DNA of 64,000 nucleotides, taken from NCBI GenBank assembly GCA_001941025.1, contig MSHE01000015.1, positions 73,040 through 137,039 on the forward strand, read 5' to 3'. The position numbers were made by a program, and so were the translations under genes. The notes under the pieces were generated by a model, which was not told where the DNA came from, did not search any database, and saw nothing but the letters and a program-made list of their open reading frames with translations. Each line of letters opens with the position of its first letter. The stretch's first letter is position 1. The DNA comes from Lachnospiraceae bacterium Zagget3. Its GTDB lineage: Bacteria > Bacillota_A > Clostridia > Lachnospirales > Lachnospiraceae. Positions 43,798 to 51,713 of the stretch are shown here, one piece after another.

Positions 43798-43853
43798 AAG
43801 CGATGGCTCTTTTTACATGGAATTATTTTTTTCTAACCCACACGGAGGTACTC

Positions 43854-44066
43854 ATGATGCCGTTATCCATGGCCCGAACGGGAGAAATCGTAGTAATCAA
43901 AAAGATCACGGGAAAAGATGATGTAAGGCAGCATCTGGCAGAGATGGGGCTGGTCATCGAAGAGCCGGTCAAGATCGTGAACGAGATGGGTGGCAACCTG
44001 ATCGTGCAGGTGAAGGAAAGCCGCGTGGCGCTGGACAAGACCATGGCCAACCGGATTATGATCTGA
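43854..44066 (+). CDS. feoA: FeoA-domain protein (first copy)
   Basis: A 70-residue SH3-like FeoA protein that assists the ferrous iron transporter FeoB. The ATG at 43854 follows CACGGAGGTACTC; the open frame upstream crosses the promoter region. Recognisable segments are LSMARTGEIVVIKKITGKDDVRQHLAEMGLV and the closing strand pattern GGNLIVQVKESRVALDKTMANRIMI. It is one of two feoA genes here, separated by 211 bases of structured sequence, both ahead of feoB. Confidence 0.92.
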   Translation: MMPLSMARTGEIVVIKKITGKDDVRQHLAEMGLVIEEPVKIVNEMGGNLIVQVKESRVALDKTMANRIMI

Positions 44067-44092
44067 ACGCATAAGCGACGAGCGTGGCCGAT

Positions 44093-44253
44093 GATGTAAC
44101 ACACAGCGGCTGCTTGCAGACGGATGTGTGTTACAGAAGAGGCCGATGTGAGTGCAACGAACATCGACACATTGAACACTTGGCGAGGCTTGCCGAGCTT
44201 AGTGTGAAAGCGCACAGGCAGTGGGGAACGTAGTTCCCGAGATGAACGCTCGG
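44093..44253 (+). other. Structured leader between the two feoA genes
   Basis: Several hairpins occur in 211 bases without a gene: TAACACACA (44097-44105) with TGTGTGTTA about 20 bases on, CTTGGC/GCCGAG near 44178, GGGAAC-GTA-GTTCCC at 44224-44238, and CCGAG/CTCGG at 44237-44253. The last two belong to a sequence repeated almost exactly at 57613. The region may be an RNA element that sets the level of feoA2-feoB, or the remains of a small repeat element. Confidence 0.5.
44226..44253 (+). repeat. Shared leader hairpin sequence, copy 1
   Basis: GAACGTAGTTCCCGAG followed by ATGAACGCTCGG. It matches 57613-57640 at 27 of 28 bases. It lies 24 bases before the second feoA start, directly ahead of the ribosome binding site. 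Hairpin CCGAG-ATGAACG-CTCGG is intact in both copies. Confidence 0.75.
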
Positions 44254-44277
44254 CGCATAGTAAAGGAAGGAATCTTT

Positions 44278-44499
44278 ATGAAGACACTGAGAGATGTACA
44301 GGTGAACGAGACAGCGGTGATCAAGCGCCTCCACGGCGAGGGGCCGACAAAGCGCCGGATCATGGACATGGGCTTAACGAAAGGCGTGGAGGTCCTGGTC
44401 CGAAAGGTAGCGCCGCTGGGTGACCCGATCGAGTTGAACGTGCGCGGCTACGAACTGAGCATCCGCAAGGCGGACGCCGAGATGATCGAAGTGGAATAG
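44278..44499 (+). CDS. feoA: FeoA-domain protein (second copy)
   Basis: A 73-residue FeoA protein from the ATG at 44278, which follows AAGGAAGGAATC. Core segments are MKTLRDVQVNETAVIKRL, RRIMDMGLTKGVEVLVRKVAPLGDPIELNVRGYELSIRK. The GDPIEL and GYELSIR strands are strong FeoA signatures and are better conserved here than in the first copy. feoB follows after 31 bases. Having two feoA genes before feoB is common in Clostridia. Confidence 0.95.
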   Translation: MKTLRDVQVNETAVIKRLHGEGPTKRRIMDMGLTKGVEVLVRKVAPLGDPIELNVRGYELSIRKADAEMIEVE

Positions 44500-44530
44500 G
44501 AAAAGACAAAAGAGTGAGAGGAAATAAGTT

Positions 44531-46684
44531 ATGAGCATTACAATCGCACTCGCGGGAAATCCGAACAGCGGAAAGACAACCCTGTTCAATCAGCTGACCG
44601 GAAGCTCCCAGTACGTGGGAAACTGGCCCGGTGTTACCGTTGAGAAAAAAGAAGGAAAATTAAAAGGACACGGGGGCGAGGTCATCATTCAGGACCTGCC
44701 CGGGATTTATTCCCTGTCCCCCTATACCATGGAAGAGGTCGTATCCAGAAACTACCTGGTGAACGAGCGCCCGGATGCCATCTTAAATATCGTGGACGGC
44801 ACCAACTTTGAGCGCAACCTGTACCTGACGACGCAGCTGATGGAGCTGGACATTCCCGTGGTCATCGCGGTCAACATGATCGATGTCGTCCGCAAGAACG
44901 GCGACAGGATCGACGTGGAAAAGATCGCGCAGGAGATGCACTGCGCGGTGATCGAGATCAGCGCCCTGCGGGGTGAGGGCGGTTTCGACGCGGCGGAGGA
45001 GGCGGTCCGGGAAGCGCAGGAGCGCAAGCCCCAGGAGCCGCTGCATATATTTAACGGCAGCGTGGAGCACGCGCTGGCACACATCGAGGAATCCATTCAG
45101 GATAAGGTCTCGGAAGAGAACCTCCGCTGGTACGCGATCAAACTGTTTGAGCGTGACAGCAAAGTGATCGAACAGCTCGCTCTGCCGCAGGATCTGATGG
45201 ATCACATCGAGCAGCACATCAAGGACTGCGAGGACGAGATGGATGATGACGCCGAGAGCATCATCACAAATCAGAGATATACCTACATCAGCAAGCTCTG
45301 TGAGAGTACGGTGCAACGAAACGCCGATCTGCATGACATGACGGTCTCCGACCGGATCGACCGCGTGGTGACGAACCGGATCGCGAGCCTGCCGATCTTT
45401 GCGGGCGTCATGTTCTGCGTGTTCTGGGTGGCCATGGGACCGCTCGGAAGCTTCCTGGTCGACTGGGTCAACGATGTGCTCTTCGGCGAGTGGATCATCG
45501 GCGCCGTACAGGGCGGCATGGACGCGGTCGGGGCCGCGCCGTGGCTCACCGGTCTGGTCAATGACGGCATCCTGGCCGGTGTCGGAGCCGTGATCGGCTT
45601 CCTGCCGCAGATGATCCTCCTGTTCTTTATGCTGTCCATTTTGGAAAATATCGGATACATGGCGCGTGTCGCCTTCGTGCTGGATCGGATCTTCCGTCGG
45701 TTCGGATTATCCGGAAAGTCGTTTATCCCGATGCTGATCGGCGCCGGCTGCGGCGTACCCGGCATCATGGCTTCCCGTACGATTGAGAGCGAGAACGACC
45801 GCCGCATGACGGTCATGACGACCACGTTTATTCCGTGCAGCGCCAAGATGCCGATCATCGCGCTCATCGCGGGCGCGCTGTTCTCTTCGCATAACGCGCT
45901 GATCTCGGTATCCGCGTACTTTGTCGGGATCGCGGCCATCGTGATCTCCGGCATCATGTTAAAAAAGACAAAGCCGTTCGCAGGCGAGCCGACTCCGTTT
46001 GTCATGGAGCTTCCGGCTTATCATATCCCGACGGTTGGCGCGATCCTGCGTCCCACCTGGGAGCGGGCGTGGACCTTTATCAAACGCGCCGGGACGATCA
46101 TTCTGGCAGCGACCGTTCTCATCTGGTTCCTGCAGGGATTCGGTATGACGGGTGCCGGCTTTGGCATGGTGGAAGACGCGGACGACTCCATTCTGGCGGC
46201 GATCGGAAACGCGATCTGTATCATCTTCCGACCGGCTGGTTTCGGCAACTGGCGCGCAACCGTTGCTACCATAACGGGCCTCATCGCGAAAGAAAATGTT
46301 GTCGGAACGTTCGGGATTTTGTACGGCGGCTTCGAAGAAGTCGCGGAAGACGGGGTGGAAGTGTGGAACGCCGTGCGGGCGGCCTACACGCCGCTGGCCG
46401 GGTATTCCTTCCTGATCTTTAACCTGCTGTGCGCGCCGTGCTTCGCGTCTATGGGCGCGATCCGCAGGGAGATGAACAACACGCGTTGGTTCTGGGCCGC
46501 GATCGGATACCAGTGCCTGTTTGCCTATGCGATCGCAGTCATCGTCTATCAGGTGGGCTGCGCGACTTCGGGCGAACTGCATCCGGTCGGATTTATCATC
46601 GCGCTGTGCATGATGGCGTTCATCGTTTACATGCTGTTCCGCCGAAACCCGTACGCGAAAAAGCCGGAACAAGTAATGGCGTAA
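44531..46684 (+). CDS. feoB: Ferrous iron transporter FeoB
   Basis: A 717-residue membrane protein that imports Fe(II). The N-terminal G-protein domain has G1 GNPNSGKTT (residues 9-17), switch I QYVGNWPGVTVEKKEG, G3 DLPGIYSL and G4 NMID. A helical GDI-like region follows (about 165-270), then a C-terminal pore domain with two Gate motifs (GCGVPGIMASRTIE and APCFASMGAI). The ATG lies after GAGAGGAAATAAGTT. It is the main protein of the feo operon. Confidence 0.98.
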   Translation: MSITIALAGNPNSGKTTLFNQLTGSSQYVGNWPGVTVEKKEGKLKGHGGEVIIQDLPGIYSLSPYTMEEVVSRNYLVNERPDAILNIVDGTNFERNLYLTTQLMELDIPVVIAVNMIDVVRKNGDRIDVEKIAQEMHCAVIEISALRGEGGFDAAEEAVREAQERKPQEPLHIFNGSVEHALAHIEESIQDKVSEENLRWYAIKLFERDSKVIEQLALPQDLMDHIEQHIKDCEDEMDDDAESIITNQRYTYISKLCESTVQRNADLHDMTVSDRIDRVVTNRIASLPIFAGVMFCVFWVAMGPLGSFLVDWVNDVLFGEWIIGAVQGGMDAVGAAPWLTGLVNDGILAGVGAVIGFLPQMILLFFMLSILENIGYMARVAFVLDRIFRRFGLSGKSFIPMLIGAGCGVPGIMASRTIESENDRRMTVMTTTFIPCSAKMPIIALIAGALFSSHNALISVSAYFVGIAAIVISGIMLKKTKPFAGEPTPFVMELPAYHIPTVGAILRPTWERAWTFIKRAGTIILAATVLIWFLQGFGMTGAGFGMVEDADDSILAAIGNAICIIFRPAGFGNWRATVATITGLIAKENVVGTFGILYGGFEEVAEDGVEVWNAVRAAYTPLAGYSFLIFNLLCAPCFASMGAIRREMNNTRWFWAAIGYQCLFAYAIAVIVYQVGCATSGELHPVGFIIALCMMAFIVYMLFRRNPYAKKPEQVMA

Positions 46685-46762
46685 TGACGAGTGCAACCCA
46701 TTCGTTTTGCGATACCTACCTCCAAGTAACTTTACAAATCTTCGCTAAAGCAGGAGATAGCC

Positions 46763-47002
46763 ATGGCTACAGTTATCATTGCAATCATTGTATTTGCCCT
46801 CGTCGGGCTGGCTGTGTGGTACACTATTCGATCGCAAGTCCGACATACAGGCAGTTGCAGCTGCGGTGGTAGCTGTAGCGGTTGCTCCGCTTGCAAAGAG
46901 TCGGACAGCTGCTCCTCCTGTGACAGCTGTTCTTCTCATTCTAACGATACTCGGGCGACCAAAAGAGAGTCTGCGCCGAGACACGTTTCTTCCCGACGAT
47001 AA
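46763..47002 (+). CDS. FeoB-associated Cys-rich membrane protein
   Basis: A 79-residue protein with one membrane segment (about 3-21, TVIIAIIVFALVGLAVWY) and a cytoplasmic cluster of eight cysteines (32, 34, 38, 41, 44, 50, 53 and 56) in CxC, CxxC and SC patterns. This is the usual make-up of the small protein encoded after feoB in Firmicutes, thought to bind or pass on iron. The ATG follows CAGGAGATAGCC. The last 20 codons overlap, tail to tail, the 3' end of ppk1 by 62 bases; this tail (SHSNDTRATKRESAPRH) may be non-essential. Confidence 0.85.
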   Translation: MATVIIAIIVFALVGLAVWYTIRSQVRHTGSCSCGGSCSGCSACKESDSCSSCDSCSSHSNDTRATKRESAPRHVSSRR

Positions 47003-49286
47003 CATGCACGTACCGGCCGTCTGCCAGCTGCATACGCGCCTTCACGTTATCTTTCCAAAGAGTATCAAAAATACGCAGCAGGGACGCCCGGATCTCCGGG
47101 TCGAATACCGGCGCCGCCACCTCCACGCGGTGGGGTGTATTGCGTGTCATAAAGTCTGCGGAGGAGATAAATATCTCCGGATCTTCTTTCCCGAAAATGT
47201 AAAACCGGGAGTGCTCGAGAAACTGTCCGACGATGCTGTGGATCTCAATGTTTTCCGTAAGGCCGGGCACACCGGCGATCAGGCAGCAGGCCCCGCGGAC
47301 GATGAGCTCGACCCGCACGCCGGCCACCGAAGCCTCGATCAGCTTGTCGATGAGCGGCTTGTCGGTCAGGGAGTTCATCTTAAAGCCGAGATAAGCATCC
47401 TTTCCCTCCCACGCCCGCGCGATCTGCGCGTCGATCTTTGCCTGGATCGGTTGGGAAAAGCACTGCGGCGCGACGAGCAGTTCGCGCGCTTCGGTCACCA
47501 CTTCGCCGAGATACAGCTTTGTAAAGACATCGTTCACCTCCCGGCCGAGCTCCTGATCGGCGGTCAGCAGGGAGAAGTCGGTATAGGTGAGGGCGGTCTC
47601 CTCGTTGTAATTGCCCGTTCCGATCTGTGTATAGTAAAAGATATGTCCCTCGTCGCCGCGCGTTGTGACGAGACAGATCTTCGAGTGCACTTTCAGGTTG
47701 TCCAGACCATAGAGGATCCGGCAGCCGGCCTCCTCTAAGCGCCGGGACCAGTCGATGTTGTTCTCCTCGTCAAAACGGGCCCGGAGTTCCACGAGGACGT
47801 CCACTTCTTTGCCGTTTTCCGCCGCGCAGATCAATGCCTCCACCACTTTGCTGTGCGGGGCCATGCGATAGAGCGTCACCTTTACCGAGATCACCTCCGG
47901 ATCTTCTGCGGCCTCCATCAACATTCGCAGGAACGGCTCCATGCTGTCATAGGGGAAAAACAGGAGCCGGTCCTTCTCGCGGATCTGCGGCAGCATCCCC
48001 TTCTCCGGATCGATACCCAAGGGCATCTGCGGCGTGACCCGGTCAAAAAACAGCTCCTTTCTGCCGCGCAGCAGGTCCCGGATCTCGTCGAAAAACGACA
48101 GGTCCAGCGGAGAGTTGCAGTGGAACACATAGCGCTTTTTAATCTTCAGATTCTCACACAGGCGGGCGAGCACGTCATCGTCCAGTTCGCCCAGATATTC
48201 CAGTTTGATGGGGCTCAGCCGCCGCCGGCGGTTGACCAGCTGCTCCATGATCTTGCGGAAGTCCGCGTCGTCATCATACATATCCTCATCCGGATCGATG
48301 TCCGCGTTGCGCAGCATGCGGATGAGTGACTTGCTTTTGACCTCGTACTGATCAAAGACCCGTTCCGCGTACTGCAGGATCAGATCCTCGAGGAGCACAT
48401 AGCGGTTCTTGTGGTGCGGAATGCGGACGAGGCGCGGGCACACATCCGGGTTGCACGGGATGATGCCGATCCGCTCTTTATCGTTTCGCGAAAGCACGGC
48501 AAACGCGTAGATGTCGCGGTTGTTTAAAAACGGGAACGGCTGCTTGCGCCCCACGATCTGCGGCGAGAGCAGGGGCCGCACCGCGTTCTCGAAGTACACT
48601 TCCAAAAACGCGACGTCCTGCTCGTCCATCTCGTCAAATTCGAGGATCTCCACATCGTAGGACAGCAACCCTTCCTTCAGATCGTCATACGCGGCGTCCC
48701 TCCGCTGGGTGAGAAGGCGGGTCTGCTGGCAGATGGCCCGGATCTGTTCCCGGCAGGTCATATTCGTCTTGTTGTCGCGGATCTCCTCGGAGACCAGCCT
48801 TTGGTCATGGAGCGAGCCGACCCGGACACGGAAAAACTCGTCCAGATTGGTCTGAAAGATGGAAGCAAAAGACAGGCGCTCGCAGAAGGGATTGCCTGCG
48901 TCCTCCGCCTCCTCCAGCACGCGTGTGTTGAATTTCAGCCATGACAGTTCGCGGTTGTCGTAACAGGAGTACAGCTGCTCCTTGATCTTCTCGGCGGACG
49001 ACTTCTTCTTTTTTTTCTTCTTTTTTCCCTTGTCGGAGGAATCCTTTTTGCCGTCTTTTTTCTTGTCTTTTTTCTTCTTGTCGGCATTCTCTTTTTCGAT
49101 CGCTTCCTCGACCTCTTCCGGCAGGATAAACTCCCCCGCGTCCTCGGAAGTCGAGAGGTCCTCCGTGGCTTCGTCCTGCGTCAGGAAGGCCTCCCCGCTG
49201 TCGCCGGAATAGCCCCCGGCAGGATCGTCCGCCGCGTCGGACCGGCGAAACAGTTTTTGAAAAAAGGATTTTATTCTCTTTCCCAT
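46941..49286 (-). CDS. ppk1: Polyphosphate kinase 1
   Basis: A 781-residue enzyme that makes inorganic polyphosphate from ATP. The N-terminus (about 1-105) is an unusual charged extension with an acidic part and a Lys-rich run (about 75-98), after which the normal Ppk1 start begins (YDNRELSWLKFNTRVLEEAED). N, head and two PLD-like catalytic domains follow. The autophosphorylated His is in LDNLKVHSKICLV; Arg/Glu-rich VELRARFDEENNIDW and QIGTGNYNEETALTYTD are family signatures. The ATG follows GGGAGAATCCTC. The gene stands alone and converges on the Feo-associated gene. Confidence 0.96.
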   Translation of the reverse strand: MGKRIKSFFQKLFRRSDAADDPAGGYSGDSGEAFLTQDEATEDLSTSEDAGEFILPEEVEEAIEKENADKKKKDKKKDGKKDSSDKGKKKKKKKKSSAEKIKEQLYSCYDNRELSWLKFNTRVLEEAEDAGNPFCERLSFASIFQTNLDEFFRVRVGSLHDQRLVSEEIRDNKTNMTCREQIRAICQQTRLLTQRRDAAYDDLKEGLLSYDVEILEFDEMDEQDVAFLEVYFENAVRPLLSPQIVGRKQPFPFLNNRDIYAFAVLSRNDKERIGIIPCNPDVCPRLVRIPHHKNRYVLLEDLILQYAERVFDQYEVKSKSLIRMLRNADIDPDEDMYDDDADFRKIMEQLVNRRRRLSPIKLEYLGELDDDVLARLCENLKIKKRYVFHCNSPLDLSFFDEIRDLLRGRKELFFDRVTPQMPLGIDPEKGMLPQIREKDRLLFFPYDSMEPFLRMLMEAAEDPEVISVKVTLYRMAPHSKVVEALICAAENGKEVDVLVELRARFDEENNIDWSRRLEEAGCRILYGLDNLKVHSKICLVTTRGDEGHIFYYTQIGTGNYNEETALTYTDFSLLTADQELGREVNDVFTKLYLGEVVTEARELLVAPQCFSQPIQAKIDAQIARAWEGKDAYLGFKMNSLTDKPLIDKLIEASVAGVRVELIVRGACCLIAGVPGLTENIEIHSIVGQFLEHSRFYIFGKEDPEIFISSADFMTRNTPHRVEVAAPVFDPEIRASLLRIFDTLWKDNVKARMQLADGRYVHVIVGKKRVSAQTLFWSPEYR

Positions 49287-49301
49287 GAGGATTCTCCCTT
49301 C

Positions 49302-49330
49302 TTGACACGTCTATACAAATGGGATAGAAT
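49302..49330 (+). promoter_or_regulatory. Promoter of tRNA-Gly
   Basis: TTGACA at 49302-49307 and TAGAAT at 49325-49330, spaced 17 bases, ending 11 bases before the tRNA. Confidence 0.75.
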
Positions 49331-49341
49331 TTATCTCGCAA

Positions 49342-49412
49342 GCGGCTGTAGTTTAGTGGCAAAACTCCAGCTTCCCAAGCTGGTAATGTGGGTTCGATTC
49401 CCATCAGCCGCT
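49342..49412 (+). tRNA. tRNA-Gly (anticodon CCC)
   Basis: Acceptor GCGGCTG pairs with CAGCCGC. The anticodon stem CCAGC/GCTGG holds loop TTCCCAA with anticodon CCC at 49374-49376. The T arm GTGGG-TTCGATT-CCCAT follows and the discriminator is T. CCA is not encoded. It reads GGG codons. Confidence 0.95.
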
Positions 49413-49423
49413 TTCCGTTGCGG

Positions 49424-49458
49424 AACAGCACTTTGGCCAAACAGGGTGCTGTTTTTTT
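49424..49458 (+). terminator. Terminator of tRNA-Gly
   Basis: AACAGCAC at 49424-49431 pairs with GTGCTGTT at 49446-49453, followed by a run of T. Confidence 0.75.
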
Positions 49459-49465
49459 GCATCAT

Positions 49466-49813
49466 TCAGACGGAAAAATGTTCCCTGTAATACTGATTTA
49501 AATAGTCCGCGACGTCATTGAGCCCTTTGTTGCTGTACGCGAACAGCGCGTTTACTTTCAGGCTCTCCTCGGTCGTCTCGTAGTTGTACGGCCCGGGCCA
49601 GGTGGTGACGCACAGCTGCCGCCCGCCGTTCTGTCCGGGTGCCTTGCCGGCCTCTTCGTCGAAGAGTCCGCCCGGCGTCTCCGCGCCGTCTTCGATCTTC
49701 GCGATACGGTAGTGCATCCCCTTATAGCTCCCATAGAACGGCAGCTTTTCATAGAAGTTAATATTGTAGATGTCTGCGCGCCGGATGCCCGGCTCGTTTT
49801 CCTGCTCTGCCAT
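49466..49813 (-). CDS. Conserved-looking small protein, function unknown
   Basis: A 115-residue soluble protein without signal peptide or membrane segment. Notable parts are IRRADIYNINFYEKLPFYGSYKGMHYRI and TTWPGPYNYETTEESL. Similar sequences in related bacteria are, as I recall, sometimes labelled GNAT-family acetyltransferase, but I see no acetyl-CoA motif here and do not assign that. The ATG follows GGGGAGGATCGCGT, and a minus-strand TATAAT lies at 49840-49845, so it has its own promoter. Its 3' end is close to the tRNA terminator. Confidence 0.7.
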   Translation of the reverse strand: MAEQENEPGIRRADIYNINFYEKLPFYGSYKGMHYRIAKIEDGAETPGGLFDEEAGKAPGQNGGRQLCVTTWPGPYNYETTEESLKVNALFAYSNKGLNDVADYLNQYYREHFSV

Positions 49814-49926
49814 ACGCGATCCTCCCCGAAATCGATTTCATTATACACTATTCGCCGGGTTTGTGCATCCTTCGCGGAACCGTTCCAAAATAATCGGCGC
49901 GAGTCGCAATTTTTTCAAAAATCCCC

Positions 49927-49955
49927 TTGATTCCTTTCCCTATTTATTTTACAAT
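49927..49955 (+). promoter_or_regulatory. Promoter of the VanW-family gene
   Basis: TTGATT at 49927-49932 and TACAAT at 49950-49955, spaced 17 bases, giving a leader of about 90 bases. Confidence 0.55.
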
Positions 49956-50001
49956 AAATTTAAATATGGGCTCATGGGTCCGCACAGAGATAAAACCCGA
50001 A

Positions 50002-50026
50002 AAAAGCCTGTAAATACAAGGCTTTT
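50002..50026 (+). other. Leader hairpin before the VanW-family gene
   Basis: AAAAGCC and TGTA pair with TACA and GGCTTTT (11 pairs, one bulged A, two-base loop). It ends in TTTT and lies 24 bases before the start codon. It could be a weak attenuator. Confidence 0.5.
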
Positions 50027-50050
50027 CGCGATAGGAGAAAAGAAGCATAC

Positions 50051-51619
50051 ATGTATAAACGGTCGAAAAGAAGACGCCTGATCGTGTCGATCATCTGCAT
50101 CGTGGTGATCGCGGCGCTGGTCGCGACATTCGTGTTGGCGACGGCAATGGGCCGGGAAGTAACGGAAGAAGAAAAACAAGAGACCGAAGAGCTCGACACA
50201 GCCGAAGAAGTCGATACAGCCGAAGAAGTCGATACAGCCGAAGAGGTCGACGACACCGACGCGGGGGAAGCCGAGACCGACACGCGCACGATCCCGAACG
50301 GGATCTACATCGGTGACGTGGCGGTGGGTGGCATGACCGCGGAGCAGGCGGAGCAGGCCATCCGCAGCTATGTGGATTCGCTCGGCGAACAGACCGTGAT
50401 GCTCTCCGCCGGCGACGAGGCCATAGGCGCTACGGTGTCGGAGCTCGGATTTACGGAGGACATCGCAGCCACGGTTTCGGACGCGGTGGATTACGGTCAG
50501 ACGGGAAATCTGCTCAAGCGCTACAAGGAGCAGAAAGATCTGGAAATGGAGGAGAAAGTGCTGCCGCTCGTTTTGACGGCGGATGAAGAGCAGGTGCGCT
50601 CCTATCTGGAAGAGCATGCATCCGAACTGAACCGCGATGCCGTTGACTACGGCCTGACCCGTGAAGACGGCACGTTTGTCGTCACGGAGGGAGAGGTCGG
50701 CCAGGCCGTCGATATAGACGAATCCGTGGACATCATCCTGTCCGCTTTCTCCCAGGGATGGGAGGAGAATCCGACCATCGTACTGTCCGTGGACGAGACA
50801 GAGCCAAAGGGAAGTGAGGAGGAACTCGCGCTGGTGCAGGATGTCCTCGGCAAGTTCAGCACCGACTATTCTTCGTCCGGCACCGCCCGCAAGACGAACA
50901 TCAAGACAGGTGCCTCGCTGATCGACGGGAGCGTGGTCTATCCGGGTGAGACATTCTCGGTTGTGAACGCGGTCACACCGTTTGACGCGGAGCACGGCTA
51001 TGAAGAAGCGCCCTCCTATGAGAGCGGGGCCACCGTGGACACGTACGGCGGCGGCATCTGCCAGGTATCCACGACGTTATACAACGCGCTGATCCGCGCG
51101 GAGCTTCAGATTGATGAGAGGCACGGCCACTCTATGACGGTATCCTACGTGGAGCCGTCCGATGACGCGGCGATCGCCGAGGGGATCAAGGACTTAAAGT
51201 TTACCAACAATACGGACGCGCCGATCTACATTGAGGGATATACGGACGGGGCCACGATCAGTTTTACCGTTTACGGCCATGAGACGCGGCCGGCCAACCG
51301 GTCCGTCTCGTTTGAGAGTGAGACGGTAGAGACGACGGAGCCGACCGCGACGGAATACCGGGCTTCCACCGCCGATTTCGGAACGGTCGAAGCGGTACAG
51401 AGCGCGCATGCCGGCGTGGTGGCAAAGCTGTGGAAGATCGTGACGGTGGACGGCGTGGAAGAGAGCCGTGAGGAGTTCAACTTTACCACCTACCAGATGA
51501 CGCCGGCGGTCTACGAGATCGGCGTGTCAACCAGCAATGAGGCGGCGCAGTCCGCCATATACAGCGCGATCGCCAGCCAGAGCCTGGACCAGATCTATGC
51601 GGTGATCGGATCGTATTAA
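50051..51619 (+). CDS. VanW-family cell-wall protein with peptidoglycan-binding domain
   Basis: A 522-residue protein with a basic N-terminus and one membrane segment (about 11-33), then an acidic linker with a repeated AEEVDT unit (about 39-75). About 80-265 is the PG_binding_4-type region (IPNGIYIGDVAVGGMTAEQAEQAI). About 280-415 is the VanW domain (FSTDYSSSGTARKTNIKTGASLIDG, FSVVNAVTPF, GGGICQVSTTLYNALIRAEL). The C-terminal part (about 415-490) resembles a G5-like beta domain. VanW proteins accompany some vancomycin-resistance clusters, but the family's activity is poorly known and no van genes are nearby. A wall role is likely. The ATG at 50051 follows ATAGGAGAAAAG. Confidence 0.88.
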   Translation: MYKRSKRRRLIVSIICIVVIAALVATFVLATAMGREVTEEEKQETEELDTAEEVDTAEEVDTAEEVDDTDAGEAETDTRTIPNGIYIGDVAVGGMTAEQAEQAIRSYVDSLGEQTVMLSAGDEAIGATVSELGFTEDIAATVSDAVDYGQTGNLLKRYKEQKDLEMEEKVLPLVLTADEEQVRSYLEEHASELNRDAVDYGLTREDGTFVVTEGEVGQAVDIDESVDIILSAFSQGWEENPTIVLSVDETEPKGSEEELALVQDVLGKFSTDYSSSGTARKTNIKTGASLIDGSVVYPGETFSVVNAVTPFDAEHGYEEAPSYESGATVDTYGGGICQVSTTLYNALIRAELQIDERHGHSMTVSYVEPSDDAAIAEGIKDLKFTNNTDAPIYIEGYTDGATISFTVYGHETRPANRSVSFESETVETTEPTATEYRASTADFGTVEAVQSAHAGVVAKLWKIVTVDGVEESREEFNFTTYQMTPAVYEIGVSTSNEAAQSAIYSAIASQSLDQIYAVIGSY

Positions 51620-51661
51620 CGGATCGGAAAAACAGACAGGAAAAGAACAGGATCAAAACGG

Positions 51662-51690
51662 GGCTGCTCGGGACGGAGCAGCCTCTGTAT
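51662..51690 (+). terminator. Hairpin between the VanW-family and ecfA genes
   Basis: GGCTGCTC at 51662-51669 pairs with GAGCAGCC at 51676-51683, followed by TCTGTATTT. The T-run is poor, so termination may be partial. Confidence 0.5.
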
Positions 51691-51713
51691 TTCACGGAAA
51701 CAGGACGGGACAT

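Noticed and set aside
50051..51619. Vancomycin resistance gene
   Set aside because: The VanW domain alone does not give resistance, and there are no vanH, vanA/B, vanX or van regulators here.
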